Of a stretch of DNA of 64,000 bases, positions 9,354-17,941 are shown one piece after another. Every line of letters starts with the position of its first letter. Positions within the stretch are counted from its first letter, which is position 1. The translations under genes were made by a program, and so were the position numbers. The notes below the pieces were generated by a model. That model was not told the origin of the DNA, searched no databases, and was given only the letters and a program-made list of their open reading frames with translations. The DNA is from Solibacillus merdavium (lineage in GTDB: Bacteria > Bacillota > Bacilli > Bacillales_A > Planococcaceae), in contig NZ_JACSPW010000014.1 of NCBI RefSeq assembly GCF_014836935.1, forward strand, positions 48,803 to 112,802. The letters run 5' to 3'.

Positions 9354-10496
9354 CTATTTTAAAATTTGTTTTGCGATAATCCCCTTCATAATTTCCGTTG
9401 TTCCCGCATAAATTGCTGCTACGGGAATATCTCGGTAACGTCTCGCAATTTCATATTCTTCCATATAGCCATATCCTCCATGTAACTGTAGGCAATCAGC
9501 TACGACGCGTTTAGCCATTTCACTATTCCACCACTTTGCCATGGATACTTCCTTCACAATATCTTTACCAGCAATATGTTTTTCGATTAAACTGTCGACA
9601 TATGTACGTCCAAGCTCAATTTCCGTCGCCATTTCCGCTAATTTAAATTGTGTGTTTTGGAAATCTGCAATACGACTCCCGAATGCTTTACGTTCTTTTA
9701 CATAATCTACCGTTAGCTGTAAACAACATTCAGCCTCGATTTGAGTTTCAATAGCTACGATTAATCTTTCTTGCTGCAATTTTTCCATTAAATAATAGAA
9801 GCCCCGGTTTTCTTCCCCCAATAAGTTTTCTGCAGGTACACGTACATCTTCAAAAATAAGCTCCGCTGTATCTGCACTATGCATTCCGATCTTATCGAGC
9901 TTTTTTCCGCGTTTAAAATCAGGTGTACCGCTCTCTACAATAAGCAAACTAATCCCTTTATACGCCGGGCTGGCCTTTGTGTTTGTTTTACAAACAACGA
10001 CTACATAATCTGCATGAATCCCGTTCGTAATAAATGTCTTTTCTCCATTTAAAATATAGACATCCCCATCTTTTTTAGCGGTCGTTTGAATCCCCGCGAG
10101 GTCGGAGCCTGCTCCCGGTTCTGTCATTGCAATAGCCGAAATATACTCACCTGTAACACTTTTAGGTAGCCATTTTTCTTTTTGCGTAGTTGTTCCATAT
10201 GATTCGATATATGGTGTCACAATATCAGAATGAAGTGAAATCCCACTCGCAAGTCCTGCTCCTACACGTTCTAGCTCCTCCGTTAATATAGCGGAATAGC
10301 CAAAATCCAGTCCAAGTCCTCCGTATTCCTCGCTCACCATCGGACATAAAAAGCCATTCTCCCCAAGCTTCAACCAAAACTCACGCGGAATATCCCGATC
10401 CTTCTCCCATTGTTCAAAATAAGGATATGCCTCTTTATCCAGCATTTTGCGTAAAGCTTTTCTAAACATCTCATGCTCTTCTGTAGAAATGCCCAT
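9354..10496 (-). CDS. Acyl-CoA dehydrogenase
   Basis: This 380-residue FAD flavoprotein introduces the alpha-beta double bond into an acyl-CoA. It shows the N-terminal helical domain, the FAD-binding block AMTEPGAGSD, the middle beta domain with GEKTFITNG, and the C-terminal LHGGYGYMEEY and AGTTEIMKGIIAKQIL segments; the last holds the likely catalytic glutamate. The start ATG follows AAAGGGGGCGGGGAG. It heads a two-gene minus operon with the thiolase. Chain-length specificity cannot be read from the sequence. Confidence 0.92.
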   Translation of the reverse strand: MGISTEEHEMFRKALRKMLDKEAYPYFEQWEKDRDIPREFWLKLGENGFLCPMVSEEYGGLGLDFGYSAILTEELERVGAGLASGISLHSDIVTPYIESYGTTTQKEKWLPKSVTGEYISAIAMTEPGAGSDLAGIQTTAKKDGDVYILNGEKTFITNGIHADYVVVVCKTNTKASPAYKGISLLIVESGTPDFKRGKKLDKIGMHSADTAELIFEDVRVPAENLLGEENRGFYYLMEKLQQERLIVAIETQIEAECCLQLTVDYVKERKAFGSRIADFQNTQFKLAEMATEIELGRTYVDSLIEKHIAGKDIVKEVSMAKWWNSEMAKRVVADCLQLHGGYGYMEEYEIARRYRDIPVAAIYAGTTEIMKGIIAKQILK

Positions 10497-10620
10497 CTCC
10501 CCGCCCCCTTTGTTTTTTTCTGAATATTAGTACACTTTAATATTAACAGTCACAAAAAACAGAAACAATGGTTTTATAAGAAATATTATCGCGCTATACA
10601 GAAATTCTAAGTAAAAAACC

Positions 10621-10656
10621 AAAAAGAGTTGCCAGAATTATTCATGACAACTCTCG
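10621..10656 (-). terminator. Terminator of the amino-sugar operon
   Basis: On the minus strand AGAGTTGTCA pairs with TGGCAACTCT (one mismatch) and runs into TTTTT, just 4 bp after the murQ stop codon. It separates the salvage operon from the acyl-CoA dehydrogenase gene. Confidence 0.8.
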
Positions 10657-10659
10657 TTA

Positions 10660-11565
10660 TTAACTATTGTTTAAAAGTAAAATAGCCTTTCTTGTATGGC
10701 CGTTTACTTGTTCCAATGCAAGTTTTACTCGTTCATAATTTTGATTTGTTTTTAGCATGACAATTGCCGGCTTTACAGCAAATTTCGTTTTTCCAAGCAC
10801 CTCTTCTGCTTCCTCATATTTGCAGTCCGTTGCAGAAACAACAATTCTTTTAGCCCGCTCTATTAATTTTTTATTGCTAGCATTTACATCGACCATTAAG
10901 TTTTCATACACTTTACCTAATTGCACCATCGATGCCGTGCTGATCATATTTAAAATCATTTTATGTGATGTAGCAGCTTTTAATCGAGTTGAGCCTGTTA
11001 AAATTTCGGGTCCGACGACAACCTCAATTGCTTCTTCCGCATAGCGACTTACTTCAGATTTAACATTGCTCGTCAAACTTACCGTAAAAGCTCCGACAGA
11101 TTGGGCATATTCTAAAGCCCCCATTACAAATGGTGTCGTACCACTTGCCGTAATACCGATAACGGAATCGAACGGCGTAATGTTTTTCCCCTTTAATTTA
11201 TTCATCCCATCTTCCAAACGATCTTCAGCATTTTCAACTGCCTGAAAAAAAGCATCCTTTCCACCTGCCATTACCGTTTGCACAAGCTCCGGGTCAGTCA
11301 TAAAAGTAGGAGGACATTCAGATGCATCAAGCATACCTAAACGACCACTAGTCCCCGCCCCGATATAAAACAGGCGCCCTCCATTTCTTAAATTTTCAAC
11401 CACTTTTTTAATTACTTTCTCAATGGTAGGTAAAACTCGTTCGACACTATTCACAACCTGCATATCCTCTTTATTCATTATTTGAAGTACGTCCGAGATG
11501 GGCATAACATCCAAATTCATTGTTTCATTATTCCTTTTTTCAGTTGTTAATTGATCGTAATTCAT
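10660..11565 (-). CDS. murQ: N-acetylmuramic acid 6-phosphate etherase
   Basis: MurQ splits the D-lactyl ether of MurNAc 6-phosphate to give GlcNAc 6-phosphate and lactate in the cytoplasm. The 301-residue protein has the family start YDQLTTEKRNNET, the SIS-domain segment FYIGAGTSGRLGMLDASECPPTF (positions about 66-88; shown here in part as GAGTSGRLG) and a helical C-terminal part. It overlaps the upstream kinase gene by 4 bp, so the two are translationally coupled. As the last gene of the operon it defines the pathway: phosphorylated MurNAc made by the kinase is its substrate. Confidence 0.95.
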   Translation of the reverse strand: MNYDQLTTEKRNNETMNLDVMPISDVLQIMNKEDMQVVNSVERVLPTIEKVIKKVVENLRNGGRLFYIGAGTSGRLGMLDASECPPTFMTDPELVQTVMAGGKDAFFQAVENAEDRLEDGMNKLKGKNITPFDSVIGITASGTTPFVMGALEYAQSVGAFTVSLTSNVKSEVSRYAEEAIEVVVGPEILTGSTRLKAATSHKMILNMISTASMVQLGKVYENLMVDVNASNKKLIERAKRIVVSATDCKYEEAEEVLGKTKFAVKPAIVMLKTNQNYERVKLALEQVNGHTRKAILLLNNS

Positions 11566-12539
11566 GTTATCTCACCTTCCAATAGACGCCATGTTTGTTG
11601 AATCATTTGTTTAACCGGATCACTTACTTCAATTTTATTTTCATGTAATGCTAATAAGTAAGCTCCAACTGTCCCCGAAATTGTTGGCTTCAAAGCAATC
11701 AAGTCAGGAAATCGTGACGAAAAACGCATGTTAAACTCTTCATAAAATATATTATTCGAAAATAATCCGCCGTGTAATACTACCGGCTTTGTTCGATCGA
11801 TTCGTGAGTAGGCACTTTCAATAAGTTCTAATAAAGCTTCTTGAACTGTATAAACGATGGCTTTTGCTAATGTATCTTCTTCAAAAGCGTCTAGCACAAT
11901 CCTGCTCACAGAAGAAATAGCGGCTACAGGATTTGTGCTGCTATATACTTTTGTAATGAGCTGATCTGGTGATAATACATTAAAATGAGTAAGTATCTCT
12001 TTTTGAAAAAGTTTTAAAGGCATTTTGTCATCATGCGCCTTTAATACAGAACGAATGGCGAGCTTCCCTAAGTGATAGCCGCTTCCTTCGTCACCTAATA
12101 AATAGCCCCAGCCACCAACACGAAATGTGTTTTGTTGCTCATAACCAAATATAATCGCTCCGGTTCCAGCAATAAGTAAAGTACCTTCTCTGCCCCATGT
12201 TCCCGCTGCTAATGCAGCATGAATATCACTCTGAACTTTAAGTTTAGCAAGAACTGGTGATTGCAAAAACGCATCATATATTTTCTGTTGCTCAGCTTGT
12301 CGATCTGCACCTGCCATTGCAGCAAATATCGTTTCAACATCCGATAAGGCTACACCTGTCTTCATTAACAATTGGTCAATCAGATTATTTATTAGTGTGT
12401 ACAACTGCTCTGTTGAAATTGCTGTTAAATTGCTGGAACTCCCTTTGGCTGCTGCAAGTAAACGTCCGCTTTCATTACCGATTACAGCAATCGTTTTAGT
12501 GCCGCCGCCATCGATTCCAATCCATAATTTCCCTGACAC
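11562..12539 (-). CDS. BadF/BadG-family amino-sugar kinase (NagK/MurK-like)
   Basis: This 325-residue ASKHA-fold kinase is predicted to phosphorylate an unphosphorylated amino sugar at O-6. It has the phosphate-binding start WIGIDGGGTKTIAVIGN, a second glycine-rich loop LIAGTGAIIFGY, and VGGWGYLLGDEGSGYHLG, all typical of bacterial GlcNAc kinases. Clostridial MurK, which acts on MurNAc and GlcNAc, belongs to the same family. The start is GTG at 12539 with AAGGTGAG upstream. Its tight coupling to murQ and to an ABC importer argues that it makes MurNAc 6-phosphate; GlcNAc may be an additional substrate. Confidence 0.85.
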   Translation of the reverse strand: MSGKLWIGIDGGGTKTIAVIGNESGRLLAAAKGSSSNLTAISTEQLYTLINNLIDQLLMKTGVALSDVETIFAAMAGADRQAEQQKIYDAFLQSPVLAKLKVQSDIHAALAAGTWGREGTLLIAGTGAIIFGYEQQNTFRVGGWGYLLGDEGSGYHLGKLAIRSVLKAHDDKMPLKLFQKEILTHFNVLSPDQLITKVYSSTNPVAAISSVSRIVLDAFEEDTLAKAIVYTVQEALLELIESAYSRIDRTKPVVLHGGLFSNNIFYEEFNMRFSSRFPDLIALKPTISGTVGAYLLALHENKIEVSDPVKQMIQQTWRLLEGEIT

Positions 12540-12543
12540 ATGC

Positions 12544-13584
12544 TCACCTTACCTCTTCATTCTCAAGTGCAACTAAGTTATGAACAATTCTTCTAAACCT
12601 TTGAATTTCACAACTTCGTCCAAAATGAACGCGATTTGTTAACAATATAATTACTAATTGCTTCTCATCCGATATCCAAATTGAAGTACCCGTAAACCCT
12701 GTATGCCCAAAACCATCTCGTAAATATTGGCCGGAAAATGAAGGCGAAGAATACAATTGCCACCCTAATCCACGCTGTTCCAAATGCTGCTCTGTAAAAC
12801 TCCGCTTTGCTAATTGCTTAGTATGCTCTTTAAAAATAGAATCGTTATTTTTCATAAAAGATTGAGCAAATCTCGCCAAATCCTCAGCAGTTGAAAATAA
12901 TCCCGCATGCCCGCTAACTCCACCGAAATGGAGCGCATTTTCATCATGCACATCACCCCATTGATGTTTGTTTAAATAAGGTCGGTATTCAGTTGCCGCT
13001 ATTTTTCCCCGCAATCGAACAGACGGATTAAATTGGGTATTTTGCATACGAAGCGGTTGAAAAATATTTTTATGGGCATAGTCCTCTAAAGAAATACCCG
13101 TAACCTTTTCTATCAGTTTCCCTAATAAAATATAGTTTACATCACTATAGATGACCTGCTGCTCTACATTTTTCCGTCCTGTTTCCTGTGCAATGCGTTC
13201 CACAATCTCCTTGTTTGCTATTTGTTCTTTATAAAATTTGATTTCTGCCTGAAATCCGCTTGTATGTGTTAATAAATGTCGAATCCTAACTTCTTCATGC
13301 CTCAATATAAGCTCCGGAAAGTAGTAGCTAATAGAATCATCTAAATCAATAAAGCCCTGCTCCAGCAATAATAAAACTGAGCTTGCTGTTGCTGCTACTT
13401 TCGTTAATGAAGCACAATCAAAAATCGTATGTTCCGACATCGGGATTTGTTCTTCTATATGTGCCATACCGAATGCCTTACAATAGACTACATCCTTCGC
13501 ATTTGCCACAACCAATACTGCACCCGGCAGTTCTTTGTTTTGGATTGCTGTTTCAATAAATTGGTCAACTCCTGAAAAAGACAT
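12544..13584 (-). CDS. Serine beta-lactamase-family hydrolase (AmpC/EstB type, YbbE-like)
   Basis: The 346-residue protein belongs to the penicillin-recognising beta-lactamase family. The SxxK motif is SLTK, the Y-S-x-N equivalent is the YSDVN segment, and a HTGFTG box stands in for KTG. No signal peptide is visible, so it is likely cytoplasmic. I chose the ATG at 13584 because AGGAGGGGG lies 4 bp upstream; a longer form from 13608 would overlap the permease gene. B. subtilis keeps a related protein (YbbE) in its MurNAc cluster, so a role in trimming muropeptides or anhydro/ester forms is plausible but unproven. Confidence 0.82.
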   Translation of the reverse strand: MSFSGVDQFIETAIQNKELPGAVLVVANAKDVVYCKAFGMAHIEEQIPMSEHTIFDCASLTKVAATASSVLLLLEQGFIDLDDSISYYFPELILRHEEVRIRHLLTHTSGFQAEIKFYKEQIANKEIVERIAQETGRKNVEQQVIYSDVNYILLGKLIEKVTGISLEDYAHKNIFQPLRMQNTQFNPSVRLRGKIAATEYRPYLNKHQWGDVHDENALHFGGVSGHAGLFSTAEDLARFAQSFMKNNDSIFKEHTKQLAKRSFTEQHLEQRGLGWQLYSSPSFSGQYLRDGFGHTGFTGTSIWISDEKQLVIILLTNRVHFGRSCEIQRFRRIVHNLVALENEEVR

Positions 13585-13594
13585 GATCCCCCTC

Positions 13595-14419
13595 CTATTT
13601 GATGGCACCTTCTGTCATACCCTTTACGATATGGCGTTGGAAGAATGAGTAGAAAATGATTACCGGTATGACAGCAATACATAACCCCGCAAATAATACA
13701 CCCCATGCACTATCGTATTGTGCATCGATTTTCAGTAAGTTCATAGCAACACCTAACGTATTTTTACTTTCCGTTTGAAGTAAAATTAGCGCCATGAAAA
13801 ATTCGTTCCAATAAGAAATGGCATTTAAAATCGTTACGGTTATAATTCCTGTCTTTATGAGTGGTGTCACAATTTTAAATAGTATGCCATATGGACTCAT
13901 ACCATCAACGACCGCTGCTTCTTCCAGCTCTTTAGGAATATTGCCAATGAATCCAACAAGAATGAAAATCGTAAATGGTACATGTGATATGGCATAAACA
14001 AGGGATAACGCCCACAAATTGTCTAGTAAATTAAGCTTCATCAATAGGAAAAATAGAGGAATCCAACCTAAAACAGATGGGATCATCATTGAAGCTAAAT
14101 AAACATTAATTAGCACTTCACCGAATTTTGACCGCACACGCTCTAACGCATAAGCCGTTGGAATGGATAAAATGATTGTTAAAAATGATCCAAGAACTGT
14201 TACAAAAAAACTATTTAAAAATGCACGTCCGATATTATAGTCATTCCATGCGCGCTCAAAATTTGTAAAACTAAAATCAGTAGGAAATGACCAAGGTGAC
14301 GTGAAGATTTCTGCATTCGATTTAAACGCACCCATAAACATCCATATTAACGGGAAAATTACAATAAATGCCCATAGGATTAACGGGATACGTACTAAAA
14401 TTTGCGAAACTACTTTCAT
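13595..14419 (-). CDS. Sugar ABC transporter permease, MalG/UgpE type
   Basis: This 274-residue membrane protein is one channel subunit of a carbohydrate importer. It has about six membrane segments and the conserved cytoplasmic loop EEAAVVDGMSPYGILFKIV that contacts the ATPase; the ending KGMTEGAIKG-like (KGMTEGAIK) is typical of the CUT1 group. It follows the MalF-type gene by 14 bp and precedes the hydrolase gene by 10 bp. No ATPase gene is present in the operon, so a shared ATPase such as an MsmX-like protein elsewhere in the genome probably energises it (inference from CUT1 systems in Bacillus). Confidence 0.9.
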   Translation of the reverse strand: MKVVSQILVRIPLILWAFIVIFPLIWMFMGAFKSNAEIFTSPWSFPTDFSFTNFERAWNDYNIGRAFLNSFFVTVLGSFLTIILSIPTAYALERVRSKFGEVLINVYLASMMIPSVLGWIPLFFLLMKLNLLDNLWALSLVYAISHVPFTIFILVGFIGNIPKELEEAAVVDGMSPYGILFKIVTPLIKTGIITVTILNAISYWNEFFMALILLQTESKNTLGVAMNLLKIDAQYDSAWGVLFAGLCIAVIPVIIFYSFFQRHIVKGMTEGAIK

Positions 14420-14433
14420 CTAAATTCCCCCCG

Positions 14434-15327
14434 TTAATATTCGACTTTTTCTTTTTTCAAAATAAATTGTGACACGAGAACGGTAATGAGCGACACAACT
14501 AAGATTAGTACCCCAATCGCTGCACCATAGCCAAATTGGAAATCTTCAAAAGCGCGCTGGTATAAATAGGAGCCCATAACTTCTGAAGCACTTCCCGGTC
14601 CGCCCCCCGTCATAACTTGCACAAGTACAAATGAACCGTTAAGAGAGGTAATAATAATATAGAGAATGGATGTTTTAATTTGTGGCCAAACGAGTGGAAC
14701 CGTAATATGCCAAAATTGTTGCCATTCAGATGCACCATCAATATCTGCCGCTTCATATAAACTTTTCGGCACATTCGATATACCACCCATTATAAGTAGC
14801 ATAAATAATCCAATCCCTGCCCAAATGGCGGGAATCGCAATACTAGGTAGTACCCATGTTTTATCACCTAACCAAGGCCGGGCCCATTCTGTTAATCCGA
14901 CTTGATTTAATAAGCTATTTACAATCCCCATATTCGGATCATAAATAAACTGCCATAAAATCCCGATAACTACTACAGACATAATATTAGGAAAGAAAAA
15001 TACAATCCGGTAAAATGGCGCTTCCTTAATCTTAAGCTGCGTTAATGCCACCGCAAAAAATAGGGCGAGCGTCATGATCCCAATGACTTTTACAAATACA
15101 AAGAAAAAGTCATTTATTATCGCCTTTTTAATAATGGAGTCATTCCATAGACGAATATAATTATCTAAGCCAATAAATGTTTTGTTGGCACTTGTTCCGG
15201 ACCAATCAAAAAATGAGTAATACAAACCACCTAACATAGGGTAAACAGTAAAAATTATAAATAGCAGAAAAGTCGGCAGTAAACAAAATGCTAAAAACAA
15301 ATATTTACTTTTGGAAGAAAAGGTCAT
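14434..15327 (-). CDS. Sugar ABC transporter permease, MalF/UgpA type
   Basis: This 297-residue protein is the second channel subunit. It opens with a membrane helix (about 8-29), then the YYSFFDWSG segment common to UgpA/LacF proteins, and shows the coupling loop YEAADIDGASEWQQFWHITVP and the motif QVMTGGGPGSASEV. The ATG follows GGAGAAATGATTA. A hairpin at 15359-15385 separates it from the binding-protein gene upstream, which likely lowers permease expression relative to the binding protein. Confidence 0.9.
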   Translation of the reverse strand: MTFSSKSKYLFLAFCLLPTFLLFIIFTVYPMLGGLYYSFFDWSGTSANKTFIGLDNYIRLWNDSIIKKAIINDFFFVFVKVIGIMTLALFFAVALTQLKIKEAPFYRIVFFFPNIMSVVVIGILWQFIYDPNMGIVNSLLNQVGLTEWARPWLGDKTWVLPSIAIPAIWAGIGLFMLLIMGGISNVPKSLYEAADIDGASEWQQFWHITVPLVWPQIKTSILYIIITSLNGSFVLVQVMTGGGPGSASEVMGSYLYQRAFEDFQFGYGAAIGVLILVVSLITVLVSQFILKKEKVEY

Positions 15328-15355
15328 TAATCATTTCTCCTTTCTCTATTATTAA

Positions 15356-15388
15356 ATAAGGTTGCTAAAAAGCTTTTAGCAACCTCAT
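15356..15388 (-). terminator. Intra-operon hairpin after the binding-protein gene
   Basis: AGGTTGCTAAAA and TTTTAGCAACCT form a near-perfect stem around 15359-15385. No long T-run follows on the minus strand, so it may stabilise or attenuate the transcript instead of ending it fully; this arrangement commonly boosts binding-protein levels. Confidence 0.6.
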
Positions 15389-15423
15389 TTCCCGTAGTCA
15401 CTTCTTTAGAATGTGACCGCTTC

Positions 15424-16827
15424 TTATTTTCTTAGTTCCTCTGCTTTTTTCACCATCTTATCGACGAATTCTTCAGCAGTAATGTCACCAAGTAGGATAT
15501 CAATAATTAACAATTTAATTTCATTTGTAATTTCAACCGCTATTTTTTGCAGTTCAGCATCTGGTGTGTAACGTTTGTACGTATGAACAGCACCTGGATT
15601 GTTGATCATTTCATTTATATTTTTCAAGAAATCCTGAACATTAGTATTCGAAGACAAATCAATGTCCTTCATGTTCATAATCGCACCTGTTGATTCAGCA
15701 AATGCCTGCGCATATTCTTCCGTAAAAATGAATTCTAAAAATGCTTTTGCAGCTTCCGGATTTTGCGATTTTTCAGCAATTGCAATTGTACGAATATCCG
15801 GTACAAGCGCTAATGGCTTACCAGGGTCATTCATCGGTGTTGGTGTAAAGCCGAATTCAAAACTGTCAGGCGTATCATTTTTCATTTCATTTGGTAACCA
15901 GAAACCTACTGGAATATAAGCATTTTTATGCATTAAAAAGTTCATTTGTGATTGCGTATGATTGTAGGCAGCAAAACCGCTATCGATTACTCCTGCTTTA
16001 GCAATTTTTTCAACCTTCTTCAATACTTCAAGCGTTTCAGGTTTTTTCCAAGCCTCTACTACACCATTATTTAAGTCATTTAATAACTCTTCACCGCCTG
16101 CTGCAGCAAAAGCCGGATTCAATACGCCACGGTGGAAGTATTGTGTGTGTTGTCCTGTCGTTACAAATGGTGCAATTTTTGTATCGGCTTTAATTTTCTC
16201 CATAGAACTGATCCAGCTGTCAAAATCTGTTGGTACTTCCCATCCGTTTTCTTCAAACCACTTCGCGTCAAACCAAGTTCCCCATGTATCGAATACTAAT
16301 GGTAAACTATAGATTTTCCCGCCATCTACTTCTTCTGCCGGTGAGATAAAGCTATCTAATAAAGCTGTACCATTTTCAAGTTTAATTCCTTTAGCAAATT
16401 CACTAATATCCATTAACTGACCTTCAGCGATCATTTGTGTTTCACTAGCTCCAGCACCATCGATATATACGACATCAGGTGGTGTTTCCGAAATCCAGCG
16501 TGTGTTCATCTCTGTATTAATGTTCGGACCTGCATGTTCAACAATTTTTAAATCCGGATGCTGTTTTTGGAAGTCACCTATAACTTGCTTCCACCATCCG
16601 TCACCATAGCCTCCAACAAAATATTGAATTTCCAGTGTGCCTGACAAACCATCCCCTGTATTTTCTGTAGTAGTATTATCCGATGGAGTCGTTGATTGTT
16701 CTGTATTGCCGTTTCCTTCAGTGCCGCTGTTTGATTCCTCGTCATTCGAACATGCGACGAGCAATAACATTAAACTCATTAATGCTACTAAAAACCAAGT
16801 CTGCTTTCTCTCTTTGATAACAAACAT
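15424..16827 (-). CDS. Sugar ABC transporter substrate-binding lipoprotein (family 1)
   Basis: The 467-residue lipoprotein has an N-terminal signal with lipobox LLVAC (Cys26), a Thr/Ser/Asn-rich linker to about residue 60, and a family 1 extracellular solute-binding domain with the pattern ISETPPDVVYIDGAG and KAFLEFIFTEEYAQAFAES. The start ATG has GAAGGGGTG upstream. It lies between the regulator and the permeases. Context (MurQ, kinase, MurR-like regulator) suggests the ligand is MurNAc, GlcNAc-MurNAc or another cell-wall amino sugar. The ligand cannot be read from sequence. Confidence 0.9.
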   Translation of the reverse strand: MFVIKERKQTWFLVALMSLMLLLVACSNDEESNSGTEGNGNTEQSTTPSDNTTTENTGDGLSGTLEIQYFVGGYGDGWWKQVIGDFQKQHPDLKIVEHAGPNINTEMNTRWISETPPDVVYIDGAGASETQMIAEGQLMDISEFAKGIKLENGTALLDSFISPAEEVDGGKIYSLPLVFDTWGTWFDAKWFEENGWEVPTDFDSWISSMEKIKADTKIAPFVTTGQHTQYFHRGVLNPAFAAAGGEELLNDLNNGVVEAWKKPETLEVLKKVEKIAKAGVIDSGFAAYNHTQSQMNFLMHKNAYIPVGFWLPNEMKNDTPDSFEFGFTPTPMNDPGKPLALVPDIRTIAIAEKSQNPEAAKAFLEFIFTEEYAQAFAESTGAIMNMKDIDLSSNTNVQDFLKNINEMINNPGAVHTYKRYTPDAELQKIAVEITNEIKLLIIDILLGDITAEEFVDKMVKKAEELRK

Positions 16828-16857
16828 ACATTACACCCCTTCATTTTCATTATGTTA

Positions 16858-16873
16858 ACTATATGAATATAGT
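16858..16873. promoter_or_regulatory. Perfect palindrome between regulator and binding-protein genes
   Basis: ACTATATGAATATAGT has 7-bp perfect arms around GA. It sits between the murR-like stop codon and the binding-protein start, where a second operator for the regulator would be useful. It shares TATGAA with the palindrome at 17787-17805. Confidence 0.45.
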
Positions 16874-16884
16874 CAGCACCAATA

Positions 16885-17736
16885 TTAACGAGAAAAACCC
16901 TTAATTACCTCGAGTGTTCGATTTAACGCAACAATCGATTTTTCATAGTTTAACGTGGCAATTCCTGTATATAAAATATCAATTAATGTCAGTTGTGCGA
17001 TGCGTGATGCGGTTGCCGAGCTACGAATATCTGCTTCATTAGAAACAACGTATAGAGCATAGTCTGCAAAGCTTTGTATTGTATTTCGTTTATTTTGTGT
17101 CATTGTAATAACTGTTGCTTTATTCTCTTTTGCAACTGTAAGCGCATTAATAATTTCCTTCGTTTCCCCTGAGTACGAGATGGCGAAAACAACATCCTCG
17201 CACGTTGCATGTGTTGCTGCAATAAGCTGCCCATGACTATCAAATATTGTTTCGCAGTTTTTATTTATCCGCTTCAACTTATGTTCGAAATCCTGCGCAA
17301 CGATCGCTGAAGCCCCGATGCCAATAAAGCTTATCTTTCTCGCGTTATTTATTTGATGAATAATTTTTTCCAATTCTCTTTCGTCATTAATCATTAGCGT
17401 TCGTTGGATTGCATCGATATTATGCATTTCAATCGTCTGTATCATTTGCATAATCGTGGAATCTTTTTCTAGTTCAAAATTGTGGTTTTGTTGGATTTCA
17501 AGAGTAGATGCTGTTGCAATACTTAGTTTTAAATCTTTAAATCCTGAAAAGTTCAATGCTCTACACATCCGTACAATTGTTGCTTCACTTGTTTTAGCTT
17601 TTTCAGCAAGCGTAGCAATCGGCATACGTATGATATCCTCTAAATGACTTAAAATATATAAAGCTACATTTCTTTCAGCAGGTTTCAGCAATTCCATCCC
17701 CGAACGTATTCTCTCAATACTATTTTCCAAATCCAC
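16885..17736 (-). CDS. RpiR/MurR-family transcriptional regulator
   Basis: This 283-residue regulator has an N-terminal RpiR helix-turn-helix (about 1-77, with SEATIVRMCRALNFSGFKDLK) and a C-terminal SIS sugar-phosphate-binding domain (about 120-260, with FIGIGASAIVAQDFEHK). Proteins of this type, including E. coli MurR, sense MurNAc 6-phosphate or related sugar phosphates. It begins with GTG and is the first gene of the salvage operon. A promoter and a palindrome lie directly upstream, which points to autoregulation. It is equivalent in position and family to B. subtilis YbbH. Confidence 0.9.
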   Translation of the reverse strand: MDLENSIERIRSGMELLKPAERNVALYILSHLEDIIRMPIATLAEKAKTSEATIVRMCRALNFSGFKDLKLSIATASTLEIQQNHNFELEKDSTIMQMIQTIEMHNIDAIQRTLMINDERELEKIIHQINNARKISFIGIGASAIVAQDFEHKLKRINKNCETIFDSHGQLIAATHATCEDVVFAISYSGETKEIINALTVAKENKATVITMTQNKRNTIQSFADYALYVVSNEADIRSSATASRIAQLTLIDILYTGIATLNYEKSIVALNRTLEVIKGFSR

Positions 17737-17786
17737 TACCTACTCTCATACAAAATGTTGTAAAACTCCTTCTTTTATGTAAAATA

Positions 17787-17805
17787 TATGAAATTTAACT
17801 TCATA
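17787..17805. promoter_or_regulatory. Candidate MurR-like operator overlapping the operon promoter
   Basis: On the minus strand TATGAAGTTAAATTTCATA is an inverted repeat with perfect 6-bp arms and a 7-bp centre. It overlaps the last bases of the -10 element at 17803-17808 and covers the expected start point, an ideal place for a repressor. Confidence 0.6.
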
Positions 17806-17831
17806 ATAAAACCTATATTGCTAGTCGTCAA
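17803..17831 (-). promoter_or_regulatory. Sigma-A-type promoter of the amino-sugar operon
   Basis: TTGACG (17831-17826) and TATTAT (17808-17803) are separated by exactly 17 bp on the minus strand, about 70 bp before the regulator start codon. Confidence 0.75.
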
Positions 17832-17897
17832 GATTTTATTTAAATTTTCTGAAAATAAATAGGGGTAAATGTTTTATTTTATCGATTTATTGACTAT

Positions 17898-17906
17898 TGC
17901 TATAAT
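17898..17906 (+). promoter_or_regulatory. Extended -10 promoter of the phosphoesterase gene
   Basis: TGCTATAAT combines a perfect -10 hexamer (17901-17906) with an upstream TG. No good -35 lies at the normal distance. The start codon is 36 bp downstream. Confidence 0.5.
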
Positions 17907-17941
17907 ATTGTAGAAATTCAATTATACGGTGGTGATTCTTT

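Noticed and set aside
10757..11044. Plus-strand frame opposite murQ
   Set aside because: It is an antisense shadow of murQ with no supporting signal.
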